Shown here piece by piece: positions 34,924 through 44,500 of a DNA stretch of 64,000 nucleotides; positions within the stretch are counted from its first letter, which is position 1, and every line of letters starts with the position of its first letter. The stretch is from positions 248,001 through 312,000 of the forward strand of contig CAVWQI010000005.1 in assembly GCA_963757185.1 (NCBI GenBank), read 5' to 3'. The stretch is from JAQBQB01 sp963757185. Lineage in GTDB: Bacteria > Gemmatimonadota > Gemmatimonadetes > Gemmatimonadales > Gemmatimonadaceae. The position numbers and the translations under genes are program-made. The notes beneath the pieces were generated by a model. The model saw nothing but the letters and a program-made list of their open reading frames with translations, did not search any database and was not told where the DNA came from.

Positions 34924-36108
34924 TTATCGGACGGACCGCGAAGCGACCCGCGCGCATTCCGCCAAGACCGCCGCTCCGACGAACAGGCAATCTTCGGCGG
35001 GGGCGAAGGTCGGCGAATGCGCCGCGATCACCGGACCGCCCGACTCGCGGGCGCCTATGCGTAGGAAGCAACCGGGGATCCGCTCCATGTAGTTCGAGAA
35101 ATCCTCGGCGGCGAGGTTGAGAAAGCCGAGCGGGACGACGTTGTTGGCGCCGACGACCGCCGACGCTGCCTCGCGTGCCCACCCCGCCTGCTCCGCGGGA
35201 TTGACGACCGGCGGCGGTCCGCGATCTATGGTGACACGCGCCTGCGTGCCGAACCCCGAGGCGATCGACTCGGTCACCCGCCTCAGCTCCTCGTGCATGA
35301 GAGCGCGCGCGTCGGAATCGACGGCGCGAATCGTCCCCGTGGCCCGGGCCCGATCGGGAATGATGTTCGATGCCGTCCCGGCGTTGAGCGTCCCCACCGT
35401 GACGACACCCGGCGTCGCCGGATTGAGCCGGCGCGAGACGATCGACTGGAGCGCCGACACCACCGCGGCGAGCGCAACGATCGGATCTCTCGACTCGTGC
35501 GGGCGCGCGGCGTGTGCGCCCGCCCCGATGATCTCGATCGTGAACGTATCGGCGGAGGCGGCGAGCGGTCCGTCGTCGGCAACCACTTGCCCGACGGTGA
35601 ACCTACGGTCGACGTGTCCGCCAAAAATTGCGCGCGCATCGTCGATGGCGCCGCTCTCGAGCACGGCGAGCGCGCCCTGTCCGACCTCCTCCGCCGGCTG
35701 AAGCACCACGAGCACGTCACCCTCGGCCGGGTCCGCCGCGAGTAGCGCCGCCGCGCCGACCGCCCACGATGCATGGATGTCGTGTCCGCACGCGTGCATC
35801 ACACCCGGAACCGTCGACGCGAACGGAAGTCCGGTCGCTTCCTGAATCGGGAGGGCGTCGATGTCTCCGCGCAGCGCGACGACCGGCGCCGACCGCGCGC
35901 GCCCCGGAACGCGCGCGACTGCGCCCGTCTCGCCAATGCGCCGAACGTCGGACACCCCGAGCTCGGCCAGCGCCTCGACCAGGCGCGCCGTCGTGTCTCG
36001 CTCGGCGAACGACAGCTCGGGATGGCGATGAAGCTCGCGCCGAAGCGTCACGAGGCGATCCCGCAGCTCGGCGGAAAACCGGAGCCCCACGGATTCAGGG
36101 AGGCTCAT
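34924..36108 (-). CDS. M20-family amidohydrolase (N-acyl-amino-acid hydrolase type)
   Basis: A cytosolic zinc amidohydrolase of 394 residues, no signal peptide. The start at the ATG at 36108 overlaps the stop of the acyltransferase gene by four bases (ATGA). Catalytic features of the M20D group: LRRELHRHPELSFAE, ALRGDIDALPIQEATGLPF, HACGHDIHASWAVG (metal ligands Cys/His), LQPAEEVGQGA (catalytic Glu), and IIGAGAHAARPHESRDPIVA in the lid domain. Relatives remove acyl groups from amino acids (hippurate, N-acetyl, N-succinyl). The coupling to an acyltransferase suggests the pair work on the same acylated amino acid. Confidence 0.88.
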   Translation of the reverse strand: MSLPESVGLRFSAELRDRLVTLRRELHRHPELSFAERDTTARLVEALAELGVSDVRRIGETGAVARVPGRARSAPVVALRGDIDALPIQEATGLPFASTVPGVMHACGHDIHASWAVGAAALLAADPAEGDVLVVLQPAEEVGQGALAVLESGAIDDARAIFGGHVDRRFTVGQVVADDGPLAASADTFTIEIIGAGAHAARPHESRDPIVALAAVVSALQSIVSRRLNPATPGVVTVGTLNAGTASNIIPDRARATGTIRAVDSDARALMHEELRRVTESIASGFGTQARVTIDRGPPPVVNPAEQAGWAREAASAVVGANNVVPLGFLNLAAEDFSNYMERIPGCFLRIGARESGGPVIAAHSPTFAPAEDCLFVGAAVLAECARVASRSVR

Positions 36109-36956
36109 CGGCTGCCACCGGAGCCCCGGGCCCCGCGAGAGAGCACGTAGAAGCCGCCCCCCTCCCGCCCAGCCTCGCCGTCGGCCCAGAGGAACGCGCT
36201 CACCGAGTAGCCCGACGCGAGCCCCCACCGCATGCCTTCGCGAACGGACAGGCGCCAGCGTCCCGCTTCGCCGGGGTTGGTCAACAACAACGTCTCTCCA
36301 TCGGCTGGGACCTCGACGCGAACGCAATGTGGAAGGATGGTCGCGCCGGTGACTTCGGCGATCCACTCGGACGTCACGACCGGCGACTGACAACAATCGA
36401 GCGACGCCAGCGCGCGTTCCGACTCGCCGAGGCGCTCGGCGATCTCGTCGTCGCGCGTCGGCCACGCCACGATGAGACGATCCGTCGGGACGCCGCCGTG
36501 GAGGGTGCTGTCGGTGATGCCGTACATGTCCACCACGTACTCGCTCGCGCGCACGCCGAGCTTGTTCAGGTTGAGGTGCGCGTTTCGGCCGACGAGCGGA
36601 TCGAACGTCCAATAGATGACGTCACCGCCGAGCTCGCGAACGACTTTTCGCTGCTCCTCTTTGAGACGGCGTCCGACGCCGATGTTCCGGGCCTCGGGGC
36701 GCACGGCGAGCATGTCGGACCAGTGGACGACGCGTCCTCGCTCGACGCCTGTGAGGCCGAAGACGAATCCGACGAGCTTCCGGTCCGCCCCGAAAGCGCC
36801 GAGGACCACGCCGCCCACGCGCTGAGCGACCTTCAGAATGCTCGGGGGAACGACGTCGCTGAAACCCTCGCCCCAGGTCTCGCACTGGAGGTCGACGCAC
36901 GCCTGAAACTCTTCAAGCCCGTCGAGCGAGCGAATCTCGATCGTCTCTGGATCCAT
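36105..36956 (-). CDS. GNAT acyltransferase of the COG3375 type
   Basis: A protein of 283 residues. EFQACVDLQCETWGEGFSD, VVLGAFGADRKLVGFVFGL, MLAVRPEARNIGVGRRLKEEQR (the acyl-CoA-binding R/Q-x-x-G-x-G/A-type loop), WTFDPLVGRNAHLNLNKLGV and GGVPTDRLIVAWPT match a family of predicted GNAT transferases. Some relatives are N-succinyltransferases encoded with N-succinylamino-acid racemases and M20 desuccinylases. The ATG at 36956 is chosen; a longer frame upstream is Arg-rich and lies in the divergent promoter. Its stop overlaps the M20 gene start. The actual acyl group and acceptor are not shown by the sequence. Confidence 0.85.
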   Translation of the reverse strand: MDPETIEIRSLDGLEEFQACVDLQCETWGEGFSDVVPPSILKVAQRVGGVVLGAFGADRKLVGFVFGLTGVERGRVVHWSDMLAVRPEARNIGVGRRLKEEQRKVVRELGGDVIYWTFDPLVGRNAHLNLNKLGVRASEYVVDMYGITDSTLHGGVPTDRLIVAWPTRDDEIAERLGESERALASLDCCQSPVVTSEWIAEVTGATILPHCVRVEVPADGETLLLTNPGEAGRWRLSVREGMRWGLASGYSVSAFLWADGEAGREGGGFYVLSRGARGSGGSR

Positions 36957-37023
36957 GCGTCGGCCGGGGGGGGTGGGGCGCGACGGTGAAACGTAGGGCC
37001 CGTGAATCGTCCTCTCAAGCAGA

Positions 37024-38667
37024 ATGGGTACGATTGGTACGATCGGACGCCCCCCCCTCTTGGCCGCGCGCGCGTGGACGGCGCTCTCGTGGACCATGGT
37101 CCTCGCCGCGGCCTTTGCCGTCGCATCGACCGCGCGCGTCTTCAGCGGCACCGTCGACGAGCCGGCACACCTTGCCGCCGGCATGCAGTGGCTGACCACC
37201 GGCGAGTACTCGTACGACCTGCAGCATCCGCCGCTCGGCCGAATCGCCGCCGCGCTTGGCCCGTACGCCCACGGGGCGCGGTCCTCGGGCGACCCGGCCA
37301 TCTACGACGAAGGGGCGAAGATCCTCGGCACCGGCGCGCGCTATTCGGAGGTGCTGGCCAGCGCGCGACACGGAGAGCTCGTCTTCTTCGTCTTGCTCGC
37401 GCTCGTGGTTTGGCTCTGGGCGAAGAGCATCGTCGGAGACGCCGGCGCGGCCGTCGCGACGCTCCTGCTCGTCGCCAACCCCAACGTTCTCGCTCACGCC
37501 GGTCTGGCCACGACCGACATCGCGTGCGCCGCCACAACCACGCTCGCCCTGTTTCTCGCCGTGCGATGGGTGGAGTCCCCGACGATGGGTCGCGCGTTGT
37601 CGTTCGGCGCCGGCGCCGCTCTCGCCGTGGGCAGCAGGCTGTCCGCCTTGGCGTTCGTGGGCGGGGCGTTGGTCGTGTCTTATGCGCTGCACGCATGGGT
37701 CACGCGGCGCGCGACGATCGAGCGGCGCCCGCAATCGCCGCGAGTGAGCGCGCAGTTGGGCGTGAGCGGGTTGCTCTTCGTCTTGATGATCTGGGCGATC
37801 TACCGATTCGCGATCGGGCCGATGCACCCGGGCGGACCGAGCGTTCCGGCGCCGGCCTTCCTCTCGGGCGTAGACATGTTCCTGCTGCACGGGAGCTCGG
37901 GTCACCCGAGCTTTCTCCTGGGCACACCGGCGAATCGCGGTTGGTGGTACTACTTCCCTGTCGCGCTCGCCGTGAAGACGCCCGTTCCGTTGCTGTTGCT
38001 GTCGATCGTCGGCGCCGTGGTCGCGTTCGCGGACGTGAAGACCCGGCGAGACTGGCGCACGGCGGTTCCGGTCGCCGCGGCGCTCACGATGTTGGTCATC
38101 AGCACCACCGTGCGCGTCGACCTCGGCGTGCGGCTGATACTGCCGATGTATCCCCTGCTGGCGATCGCCGCCGCGCAGGGAGCGATGCGGCTCTGGTCCG
38201 AGAGACCCTCGTTCGCCCCTCGTGCGGCAATGGGCGGACTGCTCGCCTGGTCGCTGCTGATCGTGGTACGCGCGCACCCCGATCACCTGTCGTACTTCAA
38301 CGCACTGGCGGGCGACCACCCCGAGCACGTACTCGTGGACAGCAATTTGGACTGGGGCCAGGACCTTTACCGCCTCCGAGATACGATCGTGGCCAGAGGC
38401 ATCCGAGATACGGTGCGCGTCGCGTACTTCGGCACGGCTGACGTCGCGGCCGCCGGCGTCCCGAACGCGCGCGAGCTGGGACTCCACGAGCGCGCGACGG
38501 GCTGGATCGCGGCGAGCGAGACGTACCTCGCCGGCGAGTGGGTCGGCCGTGCCTACGACTGGCTGCTCGACTATCCGCCGGTGGCGCGCGTCGGACCGTC
38601 GATGCGCCTGTGGTACATCCCGCCCGCCGTCGTCACCACGGATTCGTCGCGGCGCTCAGCCCGATGA
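37024..38667 (+). CDS. GT39/ArnT-like membrane glycosyltransferase
   Basis: A protein of 547 residues with about 10-11 hydrophobic helices. RVFSGTVDEPAHLAAGMQWL near residue 45 has the Asp-Glu pair typical of GT-C enzymes, where it acts in catalysis. LQHPPLGRIAAALG follows, as in dolichyl-phosphate-mannose and ArnT-like transferases. LRLILPMYPLLAI-type and VDSNLDWGQDLYRLRD segments are also known from this family. The acceptor is unknown. Its 3' end overlaps the convergent TonB receptor gene by 35 bases. It is divergent from the GNAT gene with a 67-base gap. Confidence 0.85.
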   Translation: MGTIGTIGRPPLLAARAWTALSWTMVLAAAFAVASTARVFSGTVDEPAHLAAGMQWLTTGEYSYDLQHPPLGRIAAALGPYAHGARSSGDPAIYDEGAKILGTGARYSEVLASARHGELVFFVLLALVVWLWAKSIVGDAGAAVATLLLVANPNVLAHAGLATTDIACAATTTLALFLAVRWVESPTMGRALSFGAGAALAVGSRLSALAFVGGALVVSYALHAWVTRRATIERRPQSPRVSAQLGVSGLLFVLMIWAIYRFAIGPMHPGGPSVPAPAFLSGVDMFLLHGSSGHPSFLLGTPANRGWWYYFPVALAVKTPVPLLLLSIVGAVVAFADVKTRRDWRTAVPVAAALTMLVISTTVRVDLGVRLILPMYPLLAIAAAQGAMRLWSERPSFAPRAAMGGLLAWSLLIVVRAHPDHLSYFNALAGDHPEHVLVDSNLDWGQDLYRLRDTIVARGIRDTVRVAYFGTADVAAAGVPNARELGLHERATGWIAASETYLAGEWVGRAYDWLLDYPPVARVGPSMRLWYIPPAVVTTDSSRRSAR

Positions 38668-40726
38668 TCCAGGTACGTCGCGGCGACGGCTCGTAGAACT
38701 TCGTGGCGGCGAGCGACGCGCCAGTAGCGTTGATGGCGACGGAGCCGATGTACTGGCGGTCGAACAGATTCTGCACGCCGACGACGGGCGAGAGCCACGG
38801 CTTGCCGAACGCCGCGATGCCCACGACGCGCGCGTCGACGACGGCGAACGATGGAGCCGATGCGGCATTGGCGTCGTTGACGAACACCTGGCTCTTGGAC
38901 TGAACGTCGGCCACCAGCAGCGCGCGCGGAACGTGCCACGTCGCCGCCGCCTGCCACTGCTGCTCCGGAATCCCCGGAATGGTCTTGCCCGCGAACTGGA
39001 CGCCGCCGTTCACGAAGTCGCGAAAGCGGAAATGCGAATAGGCGTACGAACCCGTGAGCGTCACCGGTCCGACGTCGGTGAGCAGTTCGAGCTCCACGCC
39101 TTCGCGGCGCGTGCGGCCGGCGTTTTGGTAATACGTGCGGCCGTTGCCGTTCGGAATCTGGAATGGAATCAGCTCGTCGCGCACTTCGGTGTCGAAGATC
39201 GAGGCGTCGTACTGCACTCGGCTCAAGCCGAGGCCCTTCGCTCCCACTTCGTACGTCGTCGAGAACTGCGGCTTGAGATCGCGGTTGAGACCCGCGGACC
39301 CGTCGGCCTGATTGCCGAGCTCCGTCGTCGTGGGCGTCTCGAACGCCGATCCGACGCTCGCGTACACCGAATGGACGGGCGAGATGCGCCACGCCGCGCC
39401 GAACATCGGGCTCACGGCTTTCATGGTTCGATCGCCGGAGTCGTCGCGCCCGTCGCCGAAATAGTGATCGGCGAGATCGAAGCGCACCTGGTCCGCGCGG
39501 ACACCGGCGCTGCCGCGAAACCGGCCGAGCTCCACCTCGTCACGCACGTACGGACCGAGGCTCGACACGCGTTCCCGCTGGTCGAGCGAGATCGCACCCT
39601 TCTCGACCGGGAGCGCGGAACACGTCGCGCTCACGGCGGTCACGCCGTTGCAGTTCGCCCAGTTTTTCCTCAGATCGCTCAGCCATTGCGCGTCGACGCC
39701 GACGCTGAAGCGGTTCTCAACGGAGTCGATTCGCCAAGGCAGCGTGAGACGCGCGCCGGCGCCTTGCTGATGGCGGTCTACGCGCACGATGGCGAACGTC
39801 TGCGGGTTGTAGAGCGCGCGGGTTCCGCCGTAAACCTGTCCCGTCAACTCGCCGTCTCCGGCGACCGGCCGGCTCGCCGAAATCCCGAGCTGCACCTGGT
39901 GCACCGTCTTCCGAGCCTTCTTGAGTATCGACTGCGCGTCCGCTTGGCCGGGCGCGCTGTCCGCCTGGGCGCGCGTCAGGGCTCCCGGGTTGAGCGCCAC
40001 CGGCATGTCCAGCCCCATGCCCGTGAAGCCGAGTTGAGTGTTTCCTAATTGGGTACTAGAGTGGACGAAGGCGTTCGTGAGGCGCTGCTGCGAGAAGTCA
40101 CGGTAGCCGTCGCTCTGGGTCCGTCCGATGTTGCCCTCGTAGCCGATTCCGCCCGCTTCCCCTCCGAAGAGGCCAGTGTATCGACGGAGACCCGAGCCGC
40201 CGCCCCACGACCGCACCTGCGCGGCGAACGGCGCGTCGGGCGGCGGTCCGGAGCGCAGATCGATCACGCCGCCGGCGGCGTTTCCGTAGAGCGCGGCCGC
40301 CGCTCCGCGGATCACCTCGACGCGTTCGACCGACTCGAGGTCGAGATAGTCGATCGGGGTTTGTCCGTCGGGGAGCGTGAGGGGCATTCCATCGCGGAGG
40401 AGACGGATGCTCCGCGCGCCGAACTGCGATCGCGCGCCGAACCCGCGCACGGAAATGCGTGTGTCCTGCGACGGGTTCGTGCGGTTCGCGACGGTGACGC
40501 CCGGGAGCAGCGAGAGCGTCTGGTCGACGTTCATGTGGAGCTGGCCGGGCGCCAACGAGTCGGGTCGCAGGTTCGTGATGCCGTACGGCAAATCGAGCGG
40601 CGACCGGCCGACGTCGCGGGTGACCGTCACGACCGGCGGCAGCTTGCGCGGCAGCGAGTCCTGCGCGCCGGCAGCTTGCCCGGCGATTAGCGCGATCCCG
40701 ACTGCATATCCCGCCCAATGGCGCAC
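38633..40726 (-). CDS. TonB-dependent outer-membrane receptor
   Basis: A protein of 697 residues from the GTG at 40726; in-frame codons further upstream overlap the divergent PP-loop gene. Signal peptide HWAGYAVGIALIAGQAAGAQ is followed by a plug domain (about 35-170) with LPGVTVANRTNPSQDTRISV, GFGARSQFGARSIRLLRDGM, DLESVERVEVIRGAAAALYG and NAAGGVIDLRS. The 22-strand-type barrel follows, ending in an aromatic residue (ATNPW), as outer-membrane barrels do. No N-terminal carboxypeptidase-like domain is present. The ligand is unknown; the FecA-like plug suggests a ferric chelate, but nothing nearby confirms it. Confidence 0.9.
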   Translation of the reverse strand: MRHWAGYAVGIALIAGQAAGAQDSLPRKLPPVVTVTRDVGRSPLDLPYGITNLRPDSLAPGQLHMNVDQTLSLLPGVTVANRTNPSQDTRISVRGFGARSQFGARSIRLLRDGMPLTLPDGQTPIDYLDLESVERVEVIRGAAAALYGNAAGGVIDLRSGPPPDAPFAAQVRSWGGGSGLRRYTGLFGGEAGGIGYEGNIGRTQSDGYRDFSQQRLTNAFVHSSTQLGNTQLGFTGMGLDMPVALNPGALTRAQADSAPGQADAQSILKKARKTVHQVQLGISASRPVAGDGELTGQVYGGTRALYNPQTFAIVRVDRHQQGAGARLTLPWRIDSVENRFSVGVDAQWLSDLRKNWANCNGVTAVSATCSALPVEKGAISLDQRERVSSLGPYVRDEVELGRFRGSAGVRADQVRFDLADHYFGDGRDDSGDRTMKAVSPMFGAAWRISPVHSVYASVGSAFETPTTTELGNQADGSAGLNRDLKPQFSTTYEVGAKGLGLSRVQYDASIFDTEVRDELIPFQIPNGNGRTYYQNAGRTRREGVELELLTDVGPVTLTGSYAYSHFRFRDFVNGGVQFAGKTIPGIPEQQWQAAATWHVPRALLVADVQSKSQVFVNDANAASAPSFAVVDARVVGIAAFGKPWLSPVVGVQNLFDRQYIGSVAINATGASLAATKFYEPSPRRTWIIGLSAATNPW

Positions 40727-40813
40727 GTTGACGAATCCGGATGACGACGACGCCAATCTACGCCGTGGAACACGGCCCCTCCATCGGGCGCGAGACAAAC
40801 CCCGCGTAAATTC

Positions 40814-41509
40814 TTGGTCTTGGCCACACACGACTCGACGCCCGTCGCGCTCAGTTGGAGCGGAGGCAAGGACAGCGCGCTCACGCTCGCGGCGCTTCGC
40901 GCCGACCCGTCGGTGGAAGTCGTCGCGCTTCTCACGTCGGTCACGCTGGGGTACGACCGGATCAGCATCCACGGCGTGCGGCGGTCGCTTCTTCGCGCGC
41001 AGGCACGCTCGGCCGGGCTGCCGCTTCAGGAGATCGTGCTCCAACGGAGGAGCTCGAACGAGCACTACGATCAAGCGGTGTCGTACGCGCTCGACACGCT
41101 CCGTCAATCGCATCCACGTCTCCGGACGGTCGCGTACGGCGATCTCTTTCTCGACGACGTGCGACGCTACCGCGAAGAGCGACTGGGTCCGCTTGGCTTC
41201 GCCGGTTCGTTCCCGCTATGGGGGCGCCCGACGCGCGAGCTTGCGGAGGAGTTCATCGACCGCGGGTTCGAGGCGCGTCTCGTGTGCGTCGACACGACGC
41301 AGCTCGACGGATCGTTCGCGGGGCGCGCGTTCGACCGCGACTTGCTCGCCGATCTGCCAAGCTCCGTGGATCCGTGCGGCGAACGCGGGGAGTTCCACAC
41401 GTTCGTCTCCAACGGCCCGATCTTCGACGCGCCGATCGCGTACGCGATCGGCGACGTCGTGATGCGAGAAGATCGGTTCGCCTACTGCGATCTCCTGCCC
41501 GTACCCTAG
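40814..41509 (+). CDS. PP-loop ATPase, diphthine-ammonia-ligase-like (DUF71)
   Basis: A 231-residue member of the adenine nucleotide alpha-hydrolase/PP-loop superfamily. The ATP loop is ALSWSGGKDSALTLAAL near residue 13. VVALLTSVTLGYDRISIHGVR and VAYGDLFLDDVRRYREERLG are typical of the Dph6/MJ0570-like group. EFHTFVSNGPIF near the end is also conserved there. Bacteria lack diphthamide, so the native reaction is probably another adenylation-based amidation. The start is a TTG at 40814 or 40820; no ATG fits. Its stop codon overlaps the convergent TolB-amidohydrolase gene by four bases. Confidence 0.85.
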   Translation: MVLATHDSTPVALSWSGGKDSALTLAALRADPSVEVVALLTSVTLGYDRISIHGVRRSLLRAQARSAGLPLQEIVLQRRSSNEHYDQAVSYALDTLRQSHPRLRTVAYGDLFLDDVRRYREERLGPLGFAGSFPLWGRPTRELAEEFIDRGFEARLVCVDTTQLDGSFAGRAFDRDLLADLPSSVDPCGERGEFHTFVSNGPIFDAPIAYAIGDVVMREDRFAYCDLLPVP

Positions 41510-44500
41510 TGCTTGTCCTGTGTGTTCCCCGGCGCACCGGACGGCCACCACCAGAGGTGGGCGATCTGCTTCTGCCGCGGCCACACCTCGGCCATCGTGT
41601 TCGCGTCGTACATGCGGCCGTTCTTCATCACGTACTTGATCGTGTTCGTGTTCTTGATGTCGTCGAGCGGGTTTTTGTCGAGCACTTGGAGATCGGCGAG
41701 CTTCCCGGCTTCGAGTGAGCCCACGTCCTTCTCGTGGCCAATCGCCTCCGCGCCGATGATGGTCGCGACGCGGAGAACGTCGTATCGCGGCATCCCGCCG
41801 GACGCGATGTTCCAGATCTCCCACTGCGCGCCGAGGCCCTGGAGCTGGCCGTGGCTGCCGAACCCGACGCGGCCGCCGGCGGCGATGACCTTCGCGGCCT
41901 GCTCGGCGAAGAGTTGGAAGGACCACTGTGACGGCGCCCACCAGCCGGGGCGGCGCTCGACTTTGCGCTCGACCTCATCGCGCGGGGTGAAGCGCCGGAG
42001 CTTCTGATCGTTCACCACGTCGCTGTTCTCGTACCAGTAGTTCTCCGCCCACGGACCGCCGTACTGTACGATGAGCGTCGGAGTCCACGTCGTGCCGGAT
42101 TCCTTGAGCAGCGTCAGGACGTCCTTGTAGAGCGGAGCGATCGGCAGCGTGTGCTCGCTCCCCATGTAGCCGTCCATCGCCTCGGTCATGTTCTTCTTGA
42201 AATCGAGGCCGCCCTCGAGCGTCGGCGTCAATCCCTGCTCCCGCGCCGCCATGATGATGAGCTGGCGCGTACGCCGGTCGCCCGACATGTACTGCTTGAT
42301 GGTTTCTGTATTGTAAAACTCCGAGTATTTCTTGAGGACGTCGCGCGCCTCCTCGATCGTCCGGATATTCGTTTGCTGGAAGACACCGGGACCGGTGGCG
42401 TAGATACGCGGGCCGACGAACTCGCCCGCCTCCACCATGTCGCCGTAGGAAAGAACATCCGTGGTCGACGTCTGCGGGTCGCGCGTCGTCGTGACGCCGT
42501 AGGCGAGGTTGACGAGATACTCCCACGGCTGCGATCGATGGATGTTGAACGCCGGCCAGATGTGCGCGTGCACGTCGACGTAGCCCGGCAAGATCGTCTT
42601 GCCCGAAACGTCGAACTCCTTCGCGCCGGACGGGATCTGCACCTTTCCCTGCGCGCCCACGGCGACGATCCGGTTGTCCTTCACCACGATGTCGCCCTTC
42701 GGAATGACGTCGCTCACCCCACCCTTCATCGTCAGGATGCGCGCGCCGCGCAGGACGACCGTGCCCGACGGCCGATCCTTCTTCACCGTGATCGCGACGT
42801 CGAATCGCGTCGCCTCGTAGATCGGGCGAGCCGCCGCCCCGCCGCGGCCGCCGCCGCGGCCGCCTGCCGGTGCGCCTCCGCCCGCGCTGTCCGCCTGCGC
42901 GAGTCGCGCCGCGGCTTGCGTCGTCGAATCGCGCACCGCGGCATCAGCGGCGGTCAGGTCGTACGTGAACAGCGAGTGCCCAAGTGCATAGTAGATGTGC
43001 CGGCCGTCGGCGGCCCACGTCGCGAACTCGCCGCCGATCCCCGTCACCTTGCGCACCGGCACTTCCGACTGCGCCGGGTTGGTCGAGTTGATCGCGGCGC
43101 CGTTCGGTGCCTTCGGAACGTCCTCGATGAGGTACACGCGCGGGCCGCCCTGGTCCTCGACCTGTACGAGAACCTTGCTGCCGTCGGGCGACATCATCAT
43201 CTCGCCGGCGCCTCCGCCGCCACCACCACCAGCGCGACCACCCCCGCCCGCCGAGCGCAGGATCGTCTTCTGATCGGTGCCGTCCCACCGCATCGAAACG
43301 AGCTGCGTCCCCTCGGCGAAATACACGTGATCGGGATCGGACTTCACGAAATGTGGGCGGCCGAAGTTCGAGATCGGCGAAATGACGGTCTCGGCGCCGC
43401 CGTTGCCCGGAAGCCACACGAGCTCGACGCCGATCGCCGCGGCCGGCGGGCGCTCGTCCTCGCGAAGATCCTTGTGCATGTTCCGCGGACCGCGGCCAAC
43501 GACGATGCGCTGGCCGTCGTTCGAATACGCCGGCTTCTCGTAATACGCCGGCTTGCTGGTCAACTTTTCGGGCCGCCCGGTTCCGTCGGCGCGCATGCGC
43601 GACACGGTACCGCCGTCGATGTCGTTCCACGTGACGTAGGCGATGTATTGCCCATCGGGCGACCACGCCGGTTGGAATTGCCCGACCGCGTCGTTCTCGG
43701 CGAGACGCTTCGGCGTGCCGTTCGGGAGATCCATCGTCCACACACGGTCGAGCGCGACGAACGCGAGCCGCTTGCCATCCGGCGAAGGCTTCACGTCGCG
43801 AATCTGCCGCACGACCATGCTTGTGTCGTTGTAGGCGTACTGAAAGTGCTGCGGCCCGGCGATCATCTGGTCGACGTCGGCAGTGAACGGGATCATCGTC
43901 TCGCGCCCTGTCGCGACGTCGGCGCGCCAAAAGTGGCCGTGGTGCCCGATGATGATCGCCTTCGAATCCGGTGTGAACGAGAAGGTTGGAAAGACGTCGC
44001 GGTTCGCTCGCGACTCCTGGTCGTCGCGTTGCACCTTCGGAAGCAGAATGTGCTCGTCGCCCGTGGCGAGCTCCTTCAGCACGAGCGATTCGTCGGCGCC
44101 GTTGCGCGTCGCGTAGGCGAGCCAGCGGCCGTCGGGGCTCAACTCAGGCCGCATGCCGCTCCCGACCTCGTTCGTCTTCGTGAAGATCCGGCCTGTCTCG
44201 CGATCGACTACGCCGATCTGCCAGCCGAGCGACGTCTGGTTGTAGCCGCCGCCCGTGCTGTTGCGCATCGCCGTGTAGATGTATCGGCCGTCTTTCGTCA
44301 CGGTCGGACCGAGGAACACGTTGGGCGCCGCACCCCCGCGCCCACCGCCCGCCGGCGCTCCCCCTCGTCCGGCGGTCGAGTCGCCTGTGAGGCGGAAACC
44401 GCCGGTGCCGCCGTGCGCGAAATACATGTGCAGGTCGTTACCCTGCGAGACGATGATGTACTTACCGTCCGGTGTGAACGTCGGCGATTGGAAATGGGTG

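Noticed and set aside
35628..36989. Plus-strand frame of 453 codons over the M20 and GNAT genes
   Set aside because: Low-complexity composition and no motifs; opposite strand encodes conserved enzymes.
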